Origin: Actinomyces johnsonii | Lineage (GTDB): Bacteria; Actinomycetota; Actinomycetes; Actinomycetales; Actinomycetaceae | Length of the DNA stretch: 64,000 nucleotides | NCBI RefSeq assembly: GCF_006546835.1 | Contig: NZ_VICB01000010.1 | Span: 1-64,000 of the forward strand | Direction of reading: 5' to 3' | In this document: positions 45,402 to 54,780 of the stretch, one piece after another | Position numbering within the stretch: the stretch's first letter is position 1 | Layout of the letters: each line of letters starts with the position of its first letter | Made by a program: the position numbers and the translations under genes | The notes under the pieces: generated by a model | What the model was told of the DNA's origin: nothing | The model's input: the letters and a program-made list of their open reading frames with translations, nothing else | The model's database searches: none

Positions 45402-46910
45402 GTGCATCCTTTCCGTGCTGTCTCCAGTGTGGGGGCGGTCCTCACCGCCCTCCCTCTCGCCCTTGGCGCACTCGCCGCTCCTGCCGCTGCGCCGCCAGCC
45501 GCCGCTGCCCCGGGGCAGACGGCTCTCGCCTCCCCGCAGGCCTTGCCCACCGCTCAGATCGACGGCGTCGTCTGGGATCAGGCGGTTGTGGGCAACACGG
45601 TCTACGTCGTCGGGGAGTTCACTAACGCTCGCCCCGCCGGTGCTGCTGCCGGTGAGAACGAGTCCCCCCGTTATAACGCCATGGCCTACGACATCACCAC
45701 GGGCGCGCTGCTCGACTGGGCACCGAAGGTCAACGGCAAGATCAGCTCGGTCGAGGCCTCGGCCGACGGATCCACCATTTACCTCGGCGGCAACTTCACC
45801 TCCGTCAACGACGAGACCGTCTACCGCGTCGCCGCGGTGGATGCTGCCGGTAAGCGCAAGCCGCTGGGGGCATCGGCCAACGGGGCGGTCATGGACATGG
45901 AACTCTCGCCCGACGGATCCACCCTCTACATGTCCGGCTCCTTCACCCAGCTCAACTCCTCATCGCGCCAGCGCGCCGGTGCTGTGGATCTGAAGACGAA
46001 CAAGGTGACCAGCTTCGCCCCCCAGGTCGATGACTTCATGGTGCGCTCCATCACGGTGGCTACCGACAACTCCGCAGTGGCGATCGGCGGTTCCTTCACC
46101 TCGGTGGGAGGCTCCTCCGACGGATACGGTGTCGCCATCCTGGAGAAGGACGGGTCCCTGCGGCATACCAATATCACCAGCGTTGTTCGCAACGCCGGGA
46201 GGGACTCCGGATTCATGAGTCTGAAGTCCGACTCCCGGGGTGTCTACGCCGTCGCCTACTCCCAGGAGGGAGCCTTCGAGGGGATGTTCCGGGCCAGTTG
46301 GACCGGAGGGGACATCGATCTCATGGCCGACTGCCACGGAGACACCTACGACGTGCTGCCCACCAGTGACGTCATCTACATCGCCAGCCATTCCCACGAC
46401 TGCAGCAATATCGGCGGCTTCTCCGACGGGGAGCAGAGTGGTACCTACCACCACGCCGTCGGCTTCTCCAGCACGGCTACCGGAACCGTGAAGAGCAACA
46501 GTGTCTGGGGATACACCGACTTCGGGGGGCAGCCCGCGCCCACCCAGTACAACGGCTTCCTGCCCGGTTTCGCGACCGGTAGCTACACCGGACTGACCCA
46601 AGCCGTCTGGACCGTTGAGGGCAATGGTCAGTACATCGTCTACGGCGGTGAGTTCCTGGCCGTCAACGGCACTCCCCAGCAGGGGCTCGTCCGCTTCTCC
46701 GCGAGCGGGGGCGATGCCAACGACCAGGGAGACAACGGCGACAACGGTGACAACGGCAAGGACAAGGACAAGAAGAAGAAAAACAAGAAGGACAAGAAGA
46801 ACAAGAAGAAGAAAAACAAGAAGAACCAGGACGACTGGGACAACCAGGAGGGCGACTGGGACCAGGATGACTGGGACAACAACCAGAACGACGGCTGGTG
46901 GTGGTGGTGA
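45402..46910 (+). CDS. Secreted beta-propeller protein with Lys-rich, Trp/Asp tail
   Basis: The 502-residue protein has a signal peptide (residues 1 to about 36, AVLTALPLALGALAAPAAAA) and a beta-propeller region at about 45-440. The propeller repeats include ADGSTIYLGGNFTSVND, PDGSTLYMSGSFTQLNSS and IAIGGSFTSVGG-type blades. A conserved two-cysteine block (ADCHGDTYDVLPTSD and ASHSHDCSNIGGF) follows. From about 443 the tail is Asp/Asn/Gly-rich, then almost pure Lys/Asn/Asp, then Trp/Asp repeats ending in four Trp. No LPxTG or membrane anchor is present. It shares its core with the genes at 48185 and 63079. The GTG start has GGAG 5-6 nt upstream. Confidence 0.85.
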   Translation: MHPFRAVSSVGAVLTALPLALGALAAPAAAPPAAAAPGQTALASPQALPTAQIDGVVWDQAVVGNTVYVVGEFTNARPAGAAAGENESPRYNAMAYDITTGALLDWAPKVNGKISSVEASADGSTIYLGGNFTSVNDETVYRVAAVDAAGKRKPLGASANGAVMDMELSPDGSTLYMSGSFTQLNSSSRQRAGAVDLKTNKVTSFAPQVDDFMVRSITVATDNSAVAIGGSFTSVGGSSDGYGVAILEKDGSLRHTNITSVVRNAGRDSGFMSLKSDSRGVYAVAYSQEGAFEGMFRASWTGGDIDLMADCHGDTYDVLPTSDVIYIASHSHDCSNIGGFSDGEQSGTYHHAVGFSSTATGTVKSNSVWGYTDFGGQPAPTQYNGFLPGFATGSYTGLTQAVWTVEGNGQYIVYGGEFLAVNGTPQQGLVRFSASGGDANDQGDNGDNGDNGKDKDKKKKNKKDKKNKKKKNKKNQDDWDNQEGDWDQDDWDNNQNDGWWWW

Positions 46911-47050
46911 CCATGAGGTCCTCCGGAGTGACTGATGGCCGCAAGTTTTCCGCCGGATCTTCCGGTTCTATAGGTGGCTGTGGTGTGCTTCCGGACTCAG
47001 TGGTCGCCGGGGGCGGCGCCCGCCGCGATGGAGGTCGTACGCTTCGGCAC

Positions 47051-47734
47051 GTGTCACGAACTCGAATGCTGATCCTGCCCGCCGTTCTGGTGCTGGGGGT
47101 GGGGCTGGCCGCCTGCGGAGGCGGGAAGTCCCACAGTGCCGCCAGCTCCTCCGCCCCGTCCGCGTCCGCCAGTGGCTCGGCCTCGGCTCCCGCCGCGTCG
47201 TCGGCCGCCGCCACTCCGACGGTCCAGACCGCGCAGCCCACGGAGGCGCCCGCCTCACCGTCAGACGGCTCCGTCACCACCCCGGACCCCTCCGCGATCG
47301 ATCCCAAAGCCGTCGAGAATGGCGACCTGTCCAAGGACGAGTACCCTGAGGTGCCGCTGGACAAGTCCGTCAGCATCGACGGGGGCGTGGTCATCTCCTT
47401 GGGACAGCTGCAGGCGCAGGACTTCGCCAGCGGCCCGGGTGAAATTGGAGGCTCCGGCGTCCTGGTGCCGGTGACGGTGACGAACAATTCCGGCAAGGAC
47501 CTGCCGCTGGCCAGCGTGCTGTCTACGACGGTGAACTATGGCGAGGGGAGCGGAACGCCCGCCAGTGAGATCGTATCGGCCTCCGATGCGGTGCCCGCTA
47601 CGCTCGCCGCCGGTCAGACGGTGACCGTCAACCGCGCCTTCGTCGTCCCGGCCGAGGGGCGCGGGAACGTCAAGGTCTCCGTTGATCTGGGAGCCGACCA
47701 CGGTGCCGCCACCTTCCGGGGGTCGGCGGGCTGA
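47051..47734 (+). CDS. Lipoprotein with DUF4352-like domain
   Basis: This 227-residue exported lipoprotein starts VSRTRMLILPAVLVLGVGLAACGGG, a short basic N region, hydrophobic core and lipobox LAAC with the lipidated Cys near residue 22 (parts quoted). A Ser/Ala/Pro linker (about 27-75) is followed by an Ig-like DUF4352-type domain (SGVLVPVTVTNNSGKDLPLASV and TLAAGQTVTVNRAFVVPAEG). The GTG at 47051 is chosen from the signal peptide; no well-spaced ribosome binding site is seen (GGAGG is 16 nt away). It lies 140 bp after the beta-propeller gene and before a strong terminator, so co-transcription is likely. Confidence 0.8.
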   Translation: MSRTRMLILPAVLVLGVGLAACGGGKSHSAASSSAPSASASGSASAPAASSAAATPTVQTAQPTEAPASPSDGSVTTPDPSAIDPKAVENGDLSKDEYPEVPLDKSVSIDGGVVISLGQLQAQDFASGPGEIGGSGVLVPVTVTNNSGKDLPLASVLSTTVNYGEGSGTPASEIVSASDAVPATLAAGQTVTVNRAFVVPAEGRGNVKVSVDLGADHGAATFRGSAG

Positions 47735-48184
47735 GCCGGATCAGCCCCGGTCGGTGCGACCCTGCGATGCATCCCGCATCCATTGTGTCGAGGCGCCACC
47801 CACAGCTCGTCAAGGCGAGCGTGGGTGGCGCCTCGATGCGTGTGAGGCGGACCGACATAGTCGGGCGGATGTTGCCTGGTTGTGACATCGCCTGAAAGTG
47901 TTCTGAGGTCGAACTGAACGATGTCTAGGTGTGCTGAGCGGATTCCGTGACTGTGGCAGCCAATGGCGGCGTAGGTCTTGGAACGACTACAAATCCGCGT
48001 GATCTGACCGAAAGGTCGACCTAGCTCGAGGGTATCCCCGCATTGTGGTATGTGCTAAATGCTCGGCAATCGTGTTGTGCTCGGTGTACTATGAGCCAGC
48101 CCGACGACCCTGGTCGGGCGCGGAGTACCAGCCATTCGTAAGGTTGTGTGTCCGTGATCTGCGTATGTTCTGAATGGAATACCT
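47735..48184. other. 450-bp intergenic region before the second propeller gene
   Basis: It contains the terminator at 47788-47836 and, nearer the gene, an A/T-richer stretch with a TACTAT hexamer at 48087-48092 and a 7-bp hairpin (48099-48119, GCCCGAC/GTCGGGC) in the likely leader. No gene is supported. The ribosome binding site of the next gene is weak (TGGAA). Confidence 0.45.
47788..47836 (+). terminator. Long hairpin terminator
   Basis: A 16-bp stem (47788-47803 TCGAGGCGCCACCCAC with 47821-47836) continues past one bulged A into a 5-bp inner stem (GCTCG/CGAGC). Confidence 0.8.
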
Positions 48185-51100
48185 GTGAAGCTCCCCCGCC
48201 GACTCCTGAGCGGCCTTTTGGCTGCGGCTCTTGTTCCCCTCGGTGCCGTGACACTAGCCCCGGCGGCACCAGCCGCCGCGGACCCGGCCCCTGCCGGTGC
48301 TGCCGGTACCCCTAACACCGTCTCCGCTGACGCCCTGCCCACCGCCCAGATCAACGGCATTGTCTGGGATCAGGTTGTGGTGGGCGACATTGTCTACGCC
48401 GTTGGCTACTTCTCCTCGGTCCGTCCGGCGGGATCGCCGGCAGGCCAGAACGAGTCGCCGCGCCGCAACGCGATGGCCTACAACATCAACACCGGTGAGA
48501 TCCTCGACTGGGCTCCCACCACCAACGCCACGATCAACACGATCGCCGCCTCCGCCGACGGTCAGACTCTTTACCTCGGTGGCGAGTTCACGGAGCTCAA
48601 TAACCAGACGGCGTGGCGCATCGGTGCAGTCGGGGCCGCCGACGGCCAGCGCGTCCCGCTGAACGCCTCCGCCAACGGCAGCGTCAAGACCCTGAGCGTC
48701 TCCGCCAACGGCTCAACTCTCTACATGGGTGGCGCCTTCACCCAGATCAACTCCTCGGCCCGCCAGCGCGCCGCCGCGCTCAGCCTCAGCACCCAGCAGC
48801 TGACGAGCTTCGCGCCGAAGGTCGACAACTACTATGTCCGCAGCATCGTCGAGGCCTCCGACGGCTCGGCCGTGGCCATCGGCGGTGCTTTCGAGTCCGT
48901 CGCGGGCAGCGACAAGCCCGGTTACGGCCTCGCCATCCTCGAGAGCGACGGCAGCCTGCGCAAGAACAATGCCACCTCTGTGGTCCGCGGAGCCGGCGCC
49001 TGGGCCTCGGTCATGAGCGTCAAGGCCGATGAGCAGGGCCTGTACGCCGCGAGCTACTCCCAGACCGGTTCTTTCGAGGGCGTTATGCGCCTGAACTGGA
49101 AGACCGGGGACATCGACTACATGGCCGATTGCCATGGCGACTCCTACGATGTGCTGCCTGCCGGCGACGTCGTCTACGCCGCTAGCCACTCCCACGACTG
49201 CTCCAACATCGGTGGCTTCCCCGACGTCACCAACCACTACCACAATGCGGTGGCCTACACGAATGCCTCCACCGGGACGGTCCAGGCGACCCACAACGGC
49301 AGCTATCAGGACTACGAGGGCCAGAACGCTACCACCAACCTCAACTTCTACCCCGACTTCACACCGGGGAAGATCTCCGGTGCCAACCAGGCCACCTGGA
49401 CTGTCGAGGGCAATGACAAGTACGTCGTCTACGGCGGCGAGTTCCTGGCCGTCAACGGCACCGCCCAGCAGGGGCTGGTGCGCTTCGCCCGTCGCGACAT
49501 CGCCCCCAACAAGCAGGGCCCCATGGACAAGGGCGGTGCTTTCAAGGTCACCGGCTCCTCTCCGCGCGCAGGCGTCGTGTCCCTGTCCTTCAAGGCCAAC
49601 TGGGACCGCGATGACAAGACGCTGACGTACAACGTCTACCGCGATTCCATGAACGGCCAGCCGGTCTCCAGCCAATCGGTGACCGCCGGCTTCTGGGAGC
49701 GCTCCGACCTCAGCGCCACCGACGTCGTCGACCCTGGAAGCACTCACCGCTACCGGGTGCAGGTGACCGACCAGTGGGGCGCCTCCACGGTCTCGGACTG
49801 GGTGACGGTCAAGGCCGGTGAGGGCCAAGGCCTGAGCAAGTACGGCTCCCGCGTCCTGGCCGACGGCGCCGCCCACTACTGGTCCTTCGATGAGACCAAG
49901 GGCGACAAGGCCGAGGACTTCGTTGCCCAGCGCAACATGACGATCCGTGGCAAGGCATACAAGCGCGGCGGTGAGTCCGTCCTGGGCTCCGGCGCCTCGC
50001 TGACCATGACCTCGGACTCCAAGAACAAGTCGCACGCCGCGACGCGGGTTGCCTCCCAGGCCCCCACCGCCTTCTCCATGGAGGCATGGGTTCGCACCAG
50101 CTCGACCTCTGGCGGGCAGATCATGGGCTACGGCTCCTCCGCGACCAACCAGTCATGGAGCCGTGACCGCCTGGTGTACATGCGCAATGACGGCGCGCTC
50201 AGCTTCATGCTCTACCCGGGCAGGCTGACCACCATCACCACGCCCAAGAGCTACAACGACGGTCAGTGGCACCACATTGTGGCCTCCATGAGTCCGTCCT
50301 CAGGCGCCATGCTCTACGTGGACGGCAATCTCGCCGCCTTCGATGCCACCATGACCGCCGGGCAGAGCTACTCCGGGTACTGGCGCATCGGCGGGGACAC
50401 GCTCAACGGTGTCAACGGCCAGCCCTCCAACACCAACATCCAGGCCGACATCGACGAGGCCGCCGTCTACAGCACGCCGCTGTCCGCCCGCCAGATCGCC
50501 GAGCACTACACCGCCGCCACCGGCAAGCAGGTCGAGCCGGACAAGGGCGATGGCAACGGCAAGGGCAACGGCGGCAAGGATAAGGACAAGGACAAGCAGC
50601 CCGAGGGCAGTGCTCTGCTGGACGACTCCTTCGAGCGCAGCGTGAACGGCGGCTGGGGCAAGGCCAACACCGGCGGCTCCTGGAAGACCTCCTGGAATGC
50701 CGCGGCCTTCTCCGTCGACGGCACCAGCGGCCGCATCGCCATGGCTGGTCCGCGTTCCTCGGCCGCGATCATCTCCGAGGAGATCAAGTCGACGTCCACC
50801 GACGCCGTCGTGGACTTCTCCCTGGACTCGGTTCCCTCCGGGAACGGTGCCTTCATCTCCTACGCAGCCCGCACGACCAAGGCCGGTCAGTACCAGGCCA
50901 CGGTTCGTATCGGCAGCGCCGGCAACCCGGTCGTGACGGTCTCGCGCGTGGTCAAGGGACGGGAGACGGCCCTGGGCAGCTACGTCCTGCCGCAGGCCTA
51001 TACGGCCGGTCAGCCCCTCCACCTGCGCATGGTGGTTGACGGTGCCGAGTCCACCAGCATCCAGACCAAGTTCTGGGCTGGAGACACCGAGCCTGCCGAG

Positions 51101-51238
51101 TGGGGCATCGAGACCGTCGACAACGACAAGACCCTCAACGGGGCCGGCACTGTGGGTCTGACCACCTACATGTCCAGCTCGGCCGGTCCCGAGACCGTCA
51201 CCCTGTCGGTCGACAAGGTCACCGTCAAGCAGCACTGA
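48185..51238 (+). CDS. Large secreted beta-propeller / FN3 / LamG protein
   Basis: This 1017-residue protein has a signal peptide (about 1-34). A beta-propeller at about 45-435 is paralogous to 45402, with PTAQINGIVWDQVVVGD and the DCHGDSYDVLPAGD/SHDCSNIGGF cysteine block. An FN3-like domain lies at about 450-545. A LamG or concanavalin-like domain follows at about 550-780 (AHYWSFDETKGDKAEDF and GQWHHIVASMSPSSGAMLYVDG). A Gly/Lys/Asp linker leads to a C-terminal jelly-roll-like domain (about 815-1017). It is a candidate surface glycan-binding or adhesive protein. No sorting signal is found, so wall retention would be non-covalent. The GTG start has only a weak ribosome binding site. Confidence 0.87.
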   Translation: MKLPRRLLSGLLAAALVPLGAVTLAPAAPAAADPAPAGAAGTPNTVSADALPTAQINGIVWDQVVVGDIVYAVGYFSSVRPAGSPAGQNESPRRNAMAYNINTGEILDWAPTTNATINTIAASADGQTLYLGGEFTELNNQTAWRIGAVGAADGQRVPLNASANGSVKTLSVSANGSTLYMGGAFTQINSSARQRAAALSLSTQQLTSFAPKVDNYYVRSIVEASDGSAVAIGGAFESVAGSDKPGYGLAILESDGSLRKNNATSVVRGAGAWASVMSVKADEQGLYAASYSQTGSFEGVMRLNWKTGDIDYMADCHGDSYDVLPAGDVVYAASHSHDCSNIGGFPDVTNHYHNAVAYTNASTGTVQATHNGSYQDYEGQNATTNLNFYPDFTPGKISGANQATWTVEGNDKYVVYGGEFLAVNGTAQQGLVRFARRDIAPNKQGPMDKGGAFKVTGSSPRAGVVSLSFKANWDRDDKTLTYNVYRDSMNGQPVSSQSVTAGFWERSDLSATDVVDPGSTHRYRVQVTDQWGASTVSDWVTVKAGEGQGLSKYGSRVLADGAAHYWSFDETKGDKAEDFVAQRNMTIRGKAYKRGGESVLGSGASLTMTSDSKNKSHAATRVASQAPTAFSMEAWVRTSSTSGGQIMGYGSSATNQSWSRDRLVYMRNDGALSFMLYPGRLTTITTPKSYNDGQWHHIVASMSPSSGAMLYVDGNLAAFDATMTAGQSYSGYWRIGGDTLNGVNGQPSNTNIQADIDEAAVYSTPLSARQIAEHYTAATGKQVEPDKGDGNGKGNGGKDKDKDKQPEGSALLDDSFERSVNGGWGKANTGGSWKTSWNAAAFSVDGTSGRIAMAGPRSSAAIISEEIKSTSTDAVVDFSLDSVPSGNGAFISYAARTTKAGQYQATVRIGSAGNPVVTVSRVVKGRETALGSYVLPQAYTAGQPLHLRMVVDGAESTSIQTKFWAGDTEPAEWGIETVDNDKTLNGAGTVGLTTYMSSSAGPETVTLSVDKVTVKQH

Positions 51239-51248
51239 CGCCGCCAGG

Positions 51249-51283
51249 CGCAGCGCCGATACGGGCCGGGCCGGGGCGCTGCG
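51249..51283 (+). terminator. Possible terminator after the LamG gene
   Basis: A 9-bp GC-only stem (CGCAGCGCC at 51249-51257 with 51275-51283) surrounds a G-rich loop 11 bp after the stop. Confidence 0.5.
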
Positions 51284-51439
51284 GCGTCGATGTGATCCGT
51301 ATCCTCCGCTAGCGCATGGACCCTGCCAGGCGCCTGCAGTTCCATCGCTCACGGCTCGGTCACTTCCCGATACGTCACACGGCGGCAACATGGACCGTCC
51401 CTAGGATCGTCCTGTAGCAAATCCCCACCAGGAGGAACC

Positions 51440-52411
51440 ATGATCAGGGTAGCGATTAACGGATACGGCAACCTTGGCCGCGGCGCCGAGCAGGCCATCA
51501 CCAAGAACAAGGACATGGAGCTCGTCGTCGTCTTCACTCGGCGCGACCCGGCCTCGGTCACCACTCAGGGCGCCCCCGTTGCCCACGTGGACGACATGGC
51601 CGCCTGGGCCGACAAGGTCGACGTATGCCTGAACTGCGGAGGCTCCGCTACCGACCTGATCGAGCAGACCCCGGCCGCCGCAGCCCTGTTCAACACGGTC
51701 GACTCCTTCGACACCCACGCCCGTATTCCCGCGCACTTCGCCGCCGTCGACGCCGCCGCCAAGGCCTCTGGGCGCGTCGCCCTGATCTCCACCGGCTGGG
51801 ACCCGGGCTTGTTCTCTATGCTGCGGGTCCTGGGTGAGGCTGTTCTGCCCGACGGCGCCACCACCACGTTCTGGGGGCCCGGCGTCTCTCAGGGGCACTC
51901 CGACGCCCTGCGCCGCATCGATGGCGTCGTGGACGCCAAGCAGTACACCCGCCCGGTGGAGGCGACCGTTGCCGCGGTCAAGGCCGGCGATGACGTCGAG
52001 CTGACCACTCGTTCCATGCACACGCGTGACTGCTACGTGGTGGCTGAGGAGGGCGCCGACCTGGCCCGCATCGAGCGGGAGATTGTGGAGATGCCCAACT
52101 ACTTCGCCGACTACGACACCACCGTCACCTTCATCACCGCCGAGGAGCTGGCCTCCGAGCACGCCGGTATCCCGCACGGCGGTTCCGTTATCCGTCGTGG
52201 GCACACCTCCGACGGTGTCGCCGAGACCGTGAGCTTCGAGCTGCAGCTCGGCTCCAACCCGGAGTTCACCGGTTCGGTCCTGGTCGCCATGGCGCGCGCG
52301 GTGGCGAGGCTGGCCGCTCGCGGCGAGTCCGGTGCGCGCACCGTCTTCGATGTGACGCTCGCCGACCTGTCCGCCACGACTTCCGAGGACCTGCGCGCCC
52401 ACTACCTGTGA
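51440..52411 (+). CDS. ddh: meso-Diaminopimelate D-dehydrogenase
   Basis: Ddh reductively aminates tetrahydrodipicolinate to meso-diaminopimelate with NADPH in a single step, short-cutting the lysine/DAP pathway. The 323-residue protein starts with the NADP-binding MIRVAINGYGNLGRGAEQAI. It carries characteristic LISTGWDPGLFSMLRVL, TTFWGPGVSQGHSDALRRI and MHTRDCYVVAEEGADLA, and IPHGGSVIRRGHTSD. The length and motifs match the family well. AGGAGG precedes the ATG. Other lysine-pathway genes are not adjacent. The terminator at 52432 follows. Confidence 0.95.
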   Translation: MIRVAINGYGNLGRGAEQAITKNKDMELVVVFTRRDPASVTTQGAPVAHVDDMAAWADKVDVCLNCGGSATDLIEQTPAAAALFNTVDSFDTHARIPAHFAAVDAAAKASGRVALISTGWDPGLFSMLRVLGEAVLPDGATTTFWGPGVSQGHSDALRRIDGVVDAKQYTRPVEATVAAVKAGDDVELTTRSMHTRDCYVVAEEGADLARIEREIVEMPNYFADYDTTVTFITAEELASEHAGIPHGGSVIRRGHTSDGVAETVSFELQLGSNPEFTGSVLVAMARAVARLAARGESGARTVFDVTLADLSATTSEDLRAHYL

Positions 52412-52431
52412 GATGCGCGGATAGCGAGAGG

Positions 52432-52466
52432 CGTCCCGCCGCCGACGCCGAGCCGGCGGCGGGACG
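52432..52466. terminator. Bidirectional terminator between ddh and a GT2 gene
   Basis: A 12-bp perfect GC stem (52432-52443 CGTCCCGCCGCC with 52455-52466) has an 11-nt loop and lies between convergent genes. Confidence 0.75.
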
Positions 52467-52483
52467 GCGGAAGAACAGCGCAG

Positions 52484-53599
52484 TCAGCCGCGGATGAGGG
52501 GCTGGTCGATGTCGGGCAGCTCCCCACGACGGGCGGCCCGGAGGAGCCTGAGACCGTCGCGGGTCGCCTGCGCCGCCGTGATGAGTGGGCGCCGAGTGTG
52601 CAGGAGCTGGCGCCTGCCGCCGCGCAGGACGATTTCCCGGGCGGCCCGGCCGGCGGTGGCCACCCACCGGCGCTGCGCGGACCGGTCCAGGTGCAGGCCC
52701 GCGTACAGCAGCCGATTGCGCACGTTGTAGTAGTAGTAGATGTCCGATTTGGCGCGGCCCTCCTGCTCGCCGTCCTCGGACTCGGCGGACCCGGAGTGGG
52801 TGCCGCCCTCGTCGTGGACGGCGACGGCGTCGCGCGCCAGGTCTAGGCTGCCGCCGACCGCCAGCACCCGGGCCGAGAAGTCCACGTCCTCCCAGTACAG
52901 GAAGTAGCGAGCGTCGAAGCCCCCGGTCGCTTCGAAGAGATCCGTCGATAGGGCCAGGCAGGCGCCTGAGAGCCACGGCTGGGTGCCGCCCGGGGGGATC
53001 GGACGCGGCGAACGGCGCGAGCGCATCGAGCCGTCGGCCAGGCACACGACAATCCCGTCGGAGACGATGCGGCCGCTGGAGTCCTTGAGCACCGGCGCCA
53101 CCAGGGCCAGCCGGTCCCCGTGAGCCCGGGCTGCGAGCCGGATGAGGTCGGCCCGACCGATGACGGCGTCGGGATTGAGCAGGACCAGCAGGTCGGCGCC
53201 GAGCTCACGGGCTCGGGCCGCCCCCAGGTTCATGCCGCCCCCGAAGCCCGTGTTCGTCTCCGGCAGGACCGCCTCCCAACCATGCGAAGAGGCCAGCGCC
53301 ACCAGCTCCTCGCGGGCGGTGGGCGTGGAATAGTTGTCGACGACGATGATGCGGGCCTCGGGCGAGTCCTCGGCCACGCGCGCCAGTGTGCGCTCCAGCA
53401 GTGCCGCCGAGTCGTAGCTGACAACGACGACTGCCGTGCGGGAGAGCAGCTCGTGGCCGGACCGGTCGCGGGTGCCGTCGGTCGCGCTGTCGACGGTCTC
53501 ATCGTCTCCTGCGGTCCCGACGGCCCCGGCAGGATCGGGGCCGGCTGGTTCGGCGGTTGCGGCGTCGGCGCGCTGGGCTGGCTCAGGGGTGGCGGTCAT
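52484..53599 (-). CDS. Glycosyltransferase family 2 (rhamnosyltransferase-like)
   Basis: This 371-residue enzyme has a GT-A fold. A disordered Asp/Ala-rich N-terminal tail of about 50 residues precedes TAVVVVSYDSAALLERTL. NTGFGGGMNLGAARAREL and the Asp-rich LLVLLNPDAVIGRADL (DxD-like) mark the donor site. GGFDARYFLYWEDVDFSARV is the acceptor-side Glu-Asp motif typical of WbbL/RfbN rhamnosyltransferases. It probably adds rhamnose to a surface glycan (inference). GGAAGG lies 11 nt before the ATG. It is divergent from the next GT2 gene. Confidence 0.87.
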   Translation of the reverse strand: MTATPEPAQRADAATAEPAGPDPAGAVGTAGDDETVDSATDGTRDRSGHELLSRTAVVVVSYDSAALLERTLARVAEDSPEARIIVVDNYSTPTAREELVALASSHGWEAVLPETNTGFGGGMNLGAARARELGADLLVLLNPDAVIGRADLIRLAARAHGDRLALVAPVLKDSSGRIVSDGIVVCLADGSMRSRRSPRPIPPGGTQPWLSGACLALSTDLFEATGGFDARYFLYWEDVDFSARVLAVGGSLDLARDAVAVHDEGGTHSGSAESEDGEQEGRAKSDIYYYYNVRNRLLYAGLHLDRSAQRRWVATAGRAAREIVLRGGRRQLLHTRRPLITAAQATRDGLRLLRAARRGELPDIDQPLIRG

Positions 53600-53730
53600 G
53601 GGGGCAGGAGCCTTCCGGGTGCGGGGCGGGTGCTTGGACCGTGGGGGTGTTCCCGGCCTGTGATAGTACCGTTAGGCCCTGATATCAAGTCGTGAGCCGC
53701 CGGCGGGCGGGAGGAAGGACGGGGCTGAAC

Positions 53731-54780
53731 GTGCACGTGACCATTGCGATGCTCACCTATCGGCGCAATGAGTACCTGGCGCAGGTCATTCCGCATCTGC
53801 TGGAACAGGTTGCGGAGTTCTCCGGGCCGAACAAGTCAGCGGGCATTCTCATCATCGACAATGACCCGCAGGGCGGTGCGCGCGCCGTCGTCGAATCCGC
53901 TCAGGAGGTCGAAGCGGCGCAGATGGCCGAGCGGGCGAAGTCGGCCGGGGCTGCTGAACTGCCCGAGGTGTCGAGGTTGGCCTACATCCACGAGCCGGAG
54001 CCCGGGATCGTTGCCGGACGCAACCGCGCCCTAGACAGGGCCCATGGCACCAACGCCCTCGTCTTCATCGACGACGACGAGATCCCCGCTCCGGGCTGGC
54101 TGACCGCCTTGGTGAATACCTGGCGCTCCCAGGGGAGCGCCGCTGTCACCGGCCCCACGCCGCCGGCCTTCGAGGTCGACCCCTCGCCGTGGGTCAGCGC
54201 CTCGGGCGCCTTCGACTCCTGGGAGGCGGCTGACGGCGCCCAGGTGCCCAGCGCCGACACCGGCAACCTGCTCCTGGACCTGCGGCTCATCGAGCGTTTG
54301 GGGCTGCGCTTCGACCCGCGCTACGGGCTCACCGGAGGCGAGGACTCCCTCTTCACCCGCCAGCTCACCCGGGCCGGAGGCGTCATCCGCTTCGCGGCCG
54401 GAGCGGTCGTCACCAAGCGCGTGCCCGCGGCCCGAGCCACGCGCGCCTGGGTGCTCGAGCGTTCGCTGCGCTCGGGCTCCTCCTGGGCGCGGGTGCGTAT
54501 CGACACGGTCAAACCCGCCGACGGCAGCGCCGCCGGAGTACTGACGCGTCTGGGGCTGCGTCTGGGCTATGGCGCCAAGGGGCTGGCCAAGGCCTGTGTC
54601 GATGGGCTGCGCGCCGGCGTGGCCCGCCTGCGCGGCGATGTGTCCGCGCAGGCCCGCTATGAGGTCTCCTCGCGCGGGGGGCTGGGCATGGTCATGGGCG
54701 CGCTGGGGATGCACGTGCGCGAGTACGGCCGCCCGCGCAACCGGCGGGGTGGGCGGCAGACCGGAAGGAAGGCCGTATGA
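53731..54780 (+). CDS. Glycosyltransferase family 2, paralogue A
   Basis: This GT-A enzyme of 349 residues opens VTIAMLTYRRNEYLAQVI, with donor-site EPGIVAGRNRALDRAHG and the metal-binding FIDDDEIPAPGWL. YGLTGGEDSLFTRQLTRAGG is the acceptor-side motif. The GTG at 53731 (AAGGA 11 nt upstream) is preferred because the paralogue that follows also begins four residues before TIA. GTG 53692 is an alternative, with a TGATAT hexamer 6 nt before it. Its stop overlaps the next GT2 start (ATGA). Sugar specificity is unknown. Confidence 0.82.
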   Translation: MHVTIAMLTYRRNEYLAQVIPHLLEQVAEFSGPNKSAGILIIDNDPQGGARAVVESAQEVEAAQMAERAKSAGAAELPEVSRLAYIHEPEPGIVAGRNRALDRAHGTNALVFIDDDEIPAPGWLTALVNTWRSQGSAAVTGPTPPAFEVDPSPWVSASGAFDSWEAADGAQVPSADTGNLLLDLRLIERLGLRFDPRYGLTGGEDSLFTRQLTRAGGVIRFAAGAVVTKRVPAARATRAWVLERSLRSGSSWARVRIDTVKPADGSAAGVLTRLGLRLGYGAKGLAKACVDGLRAGVARLRGDVSAQARYEVSSRGGLGMVMGALGMHVREYGRPRNRRGGRQTGRKAV

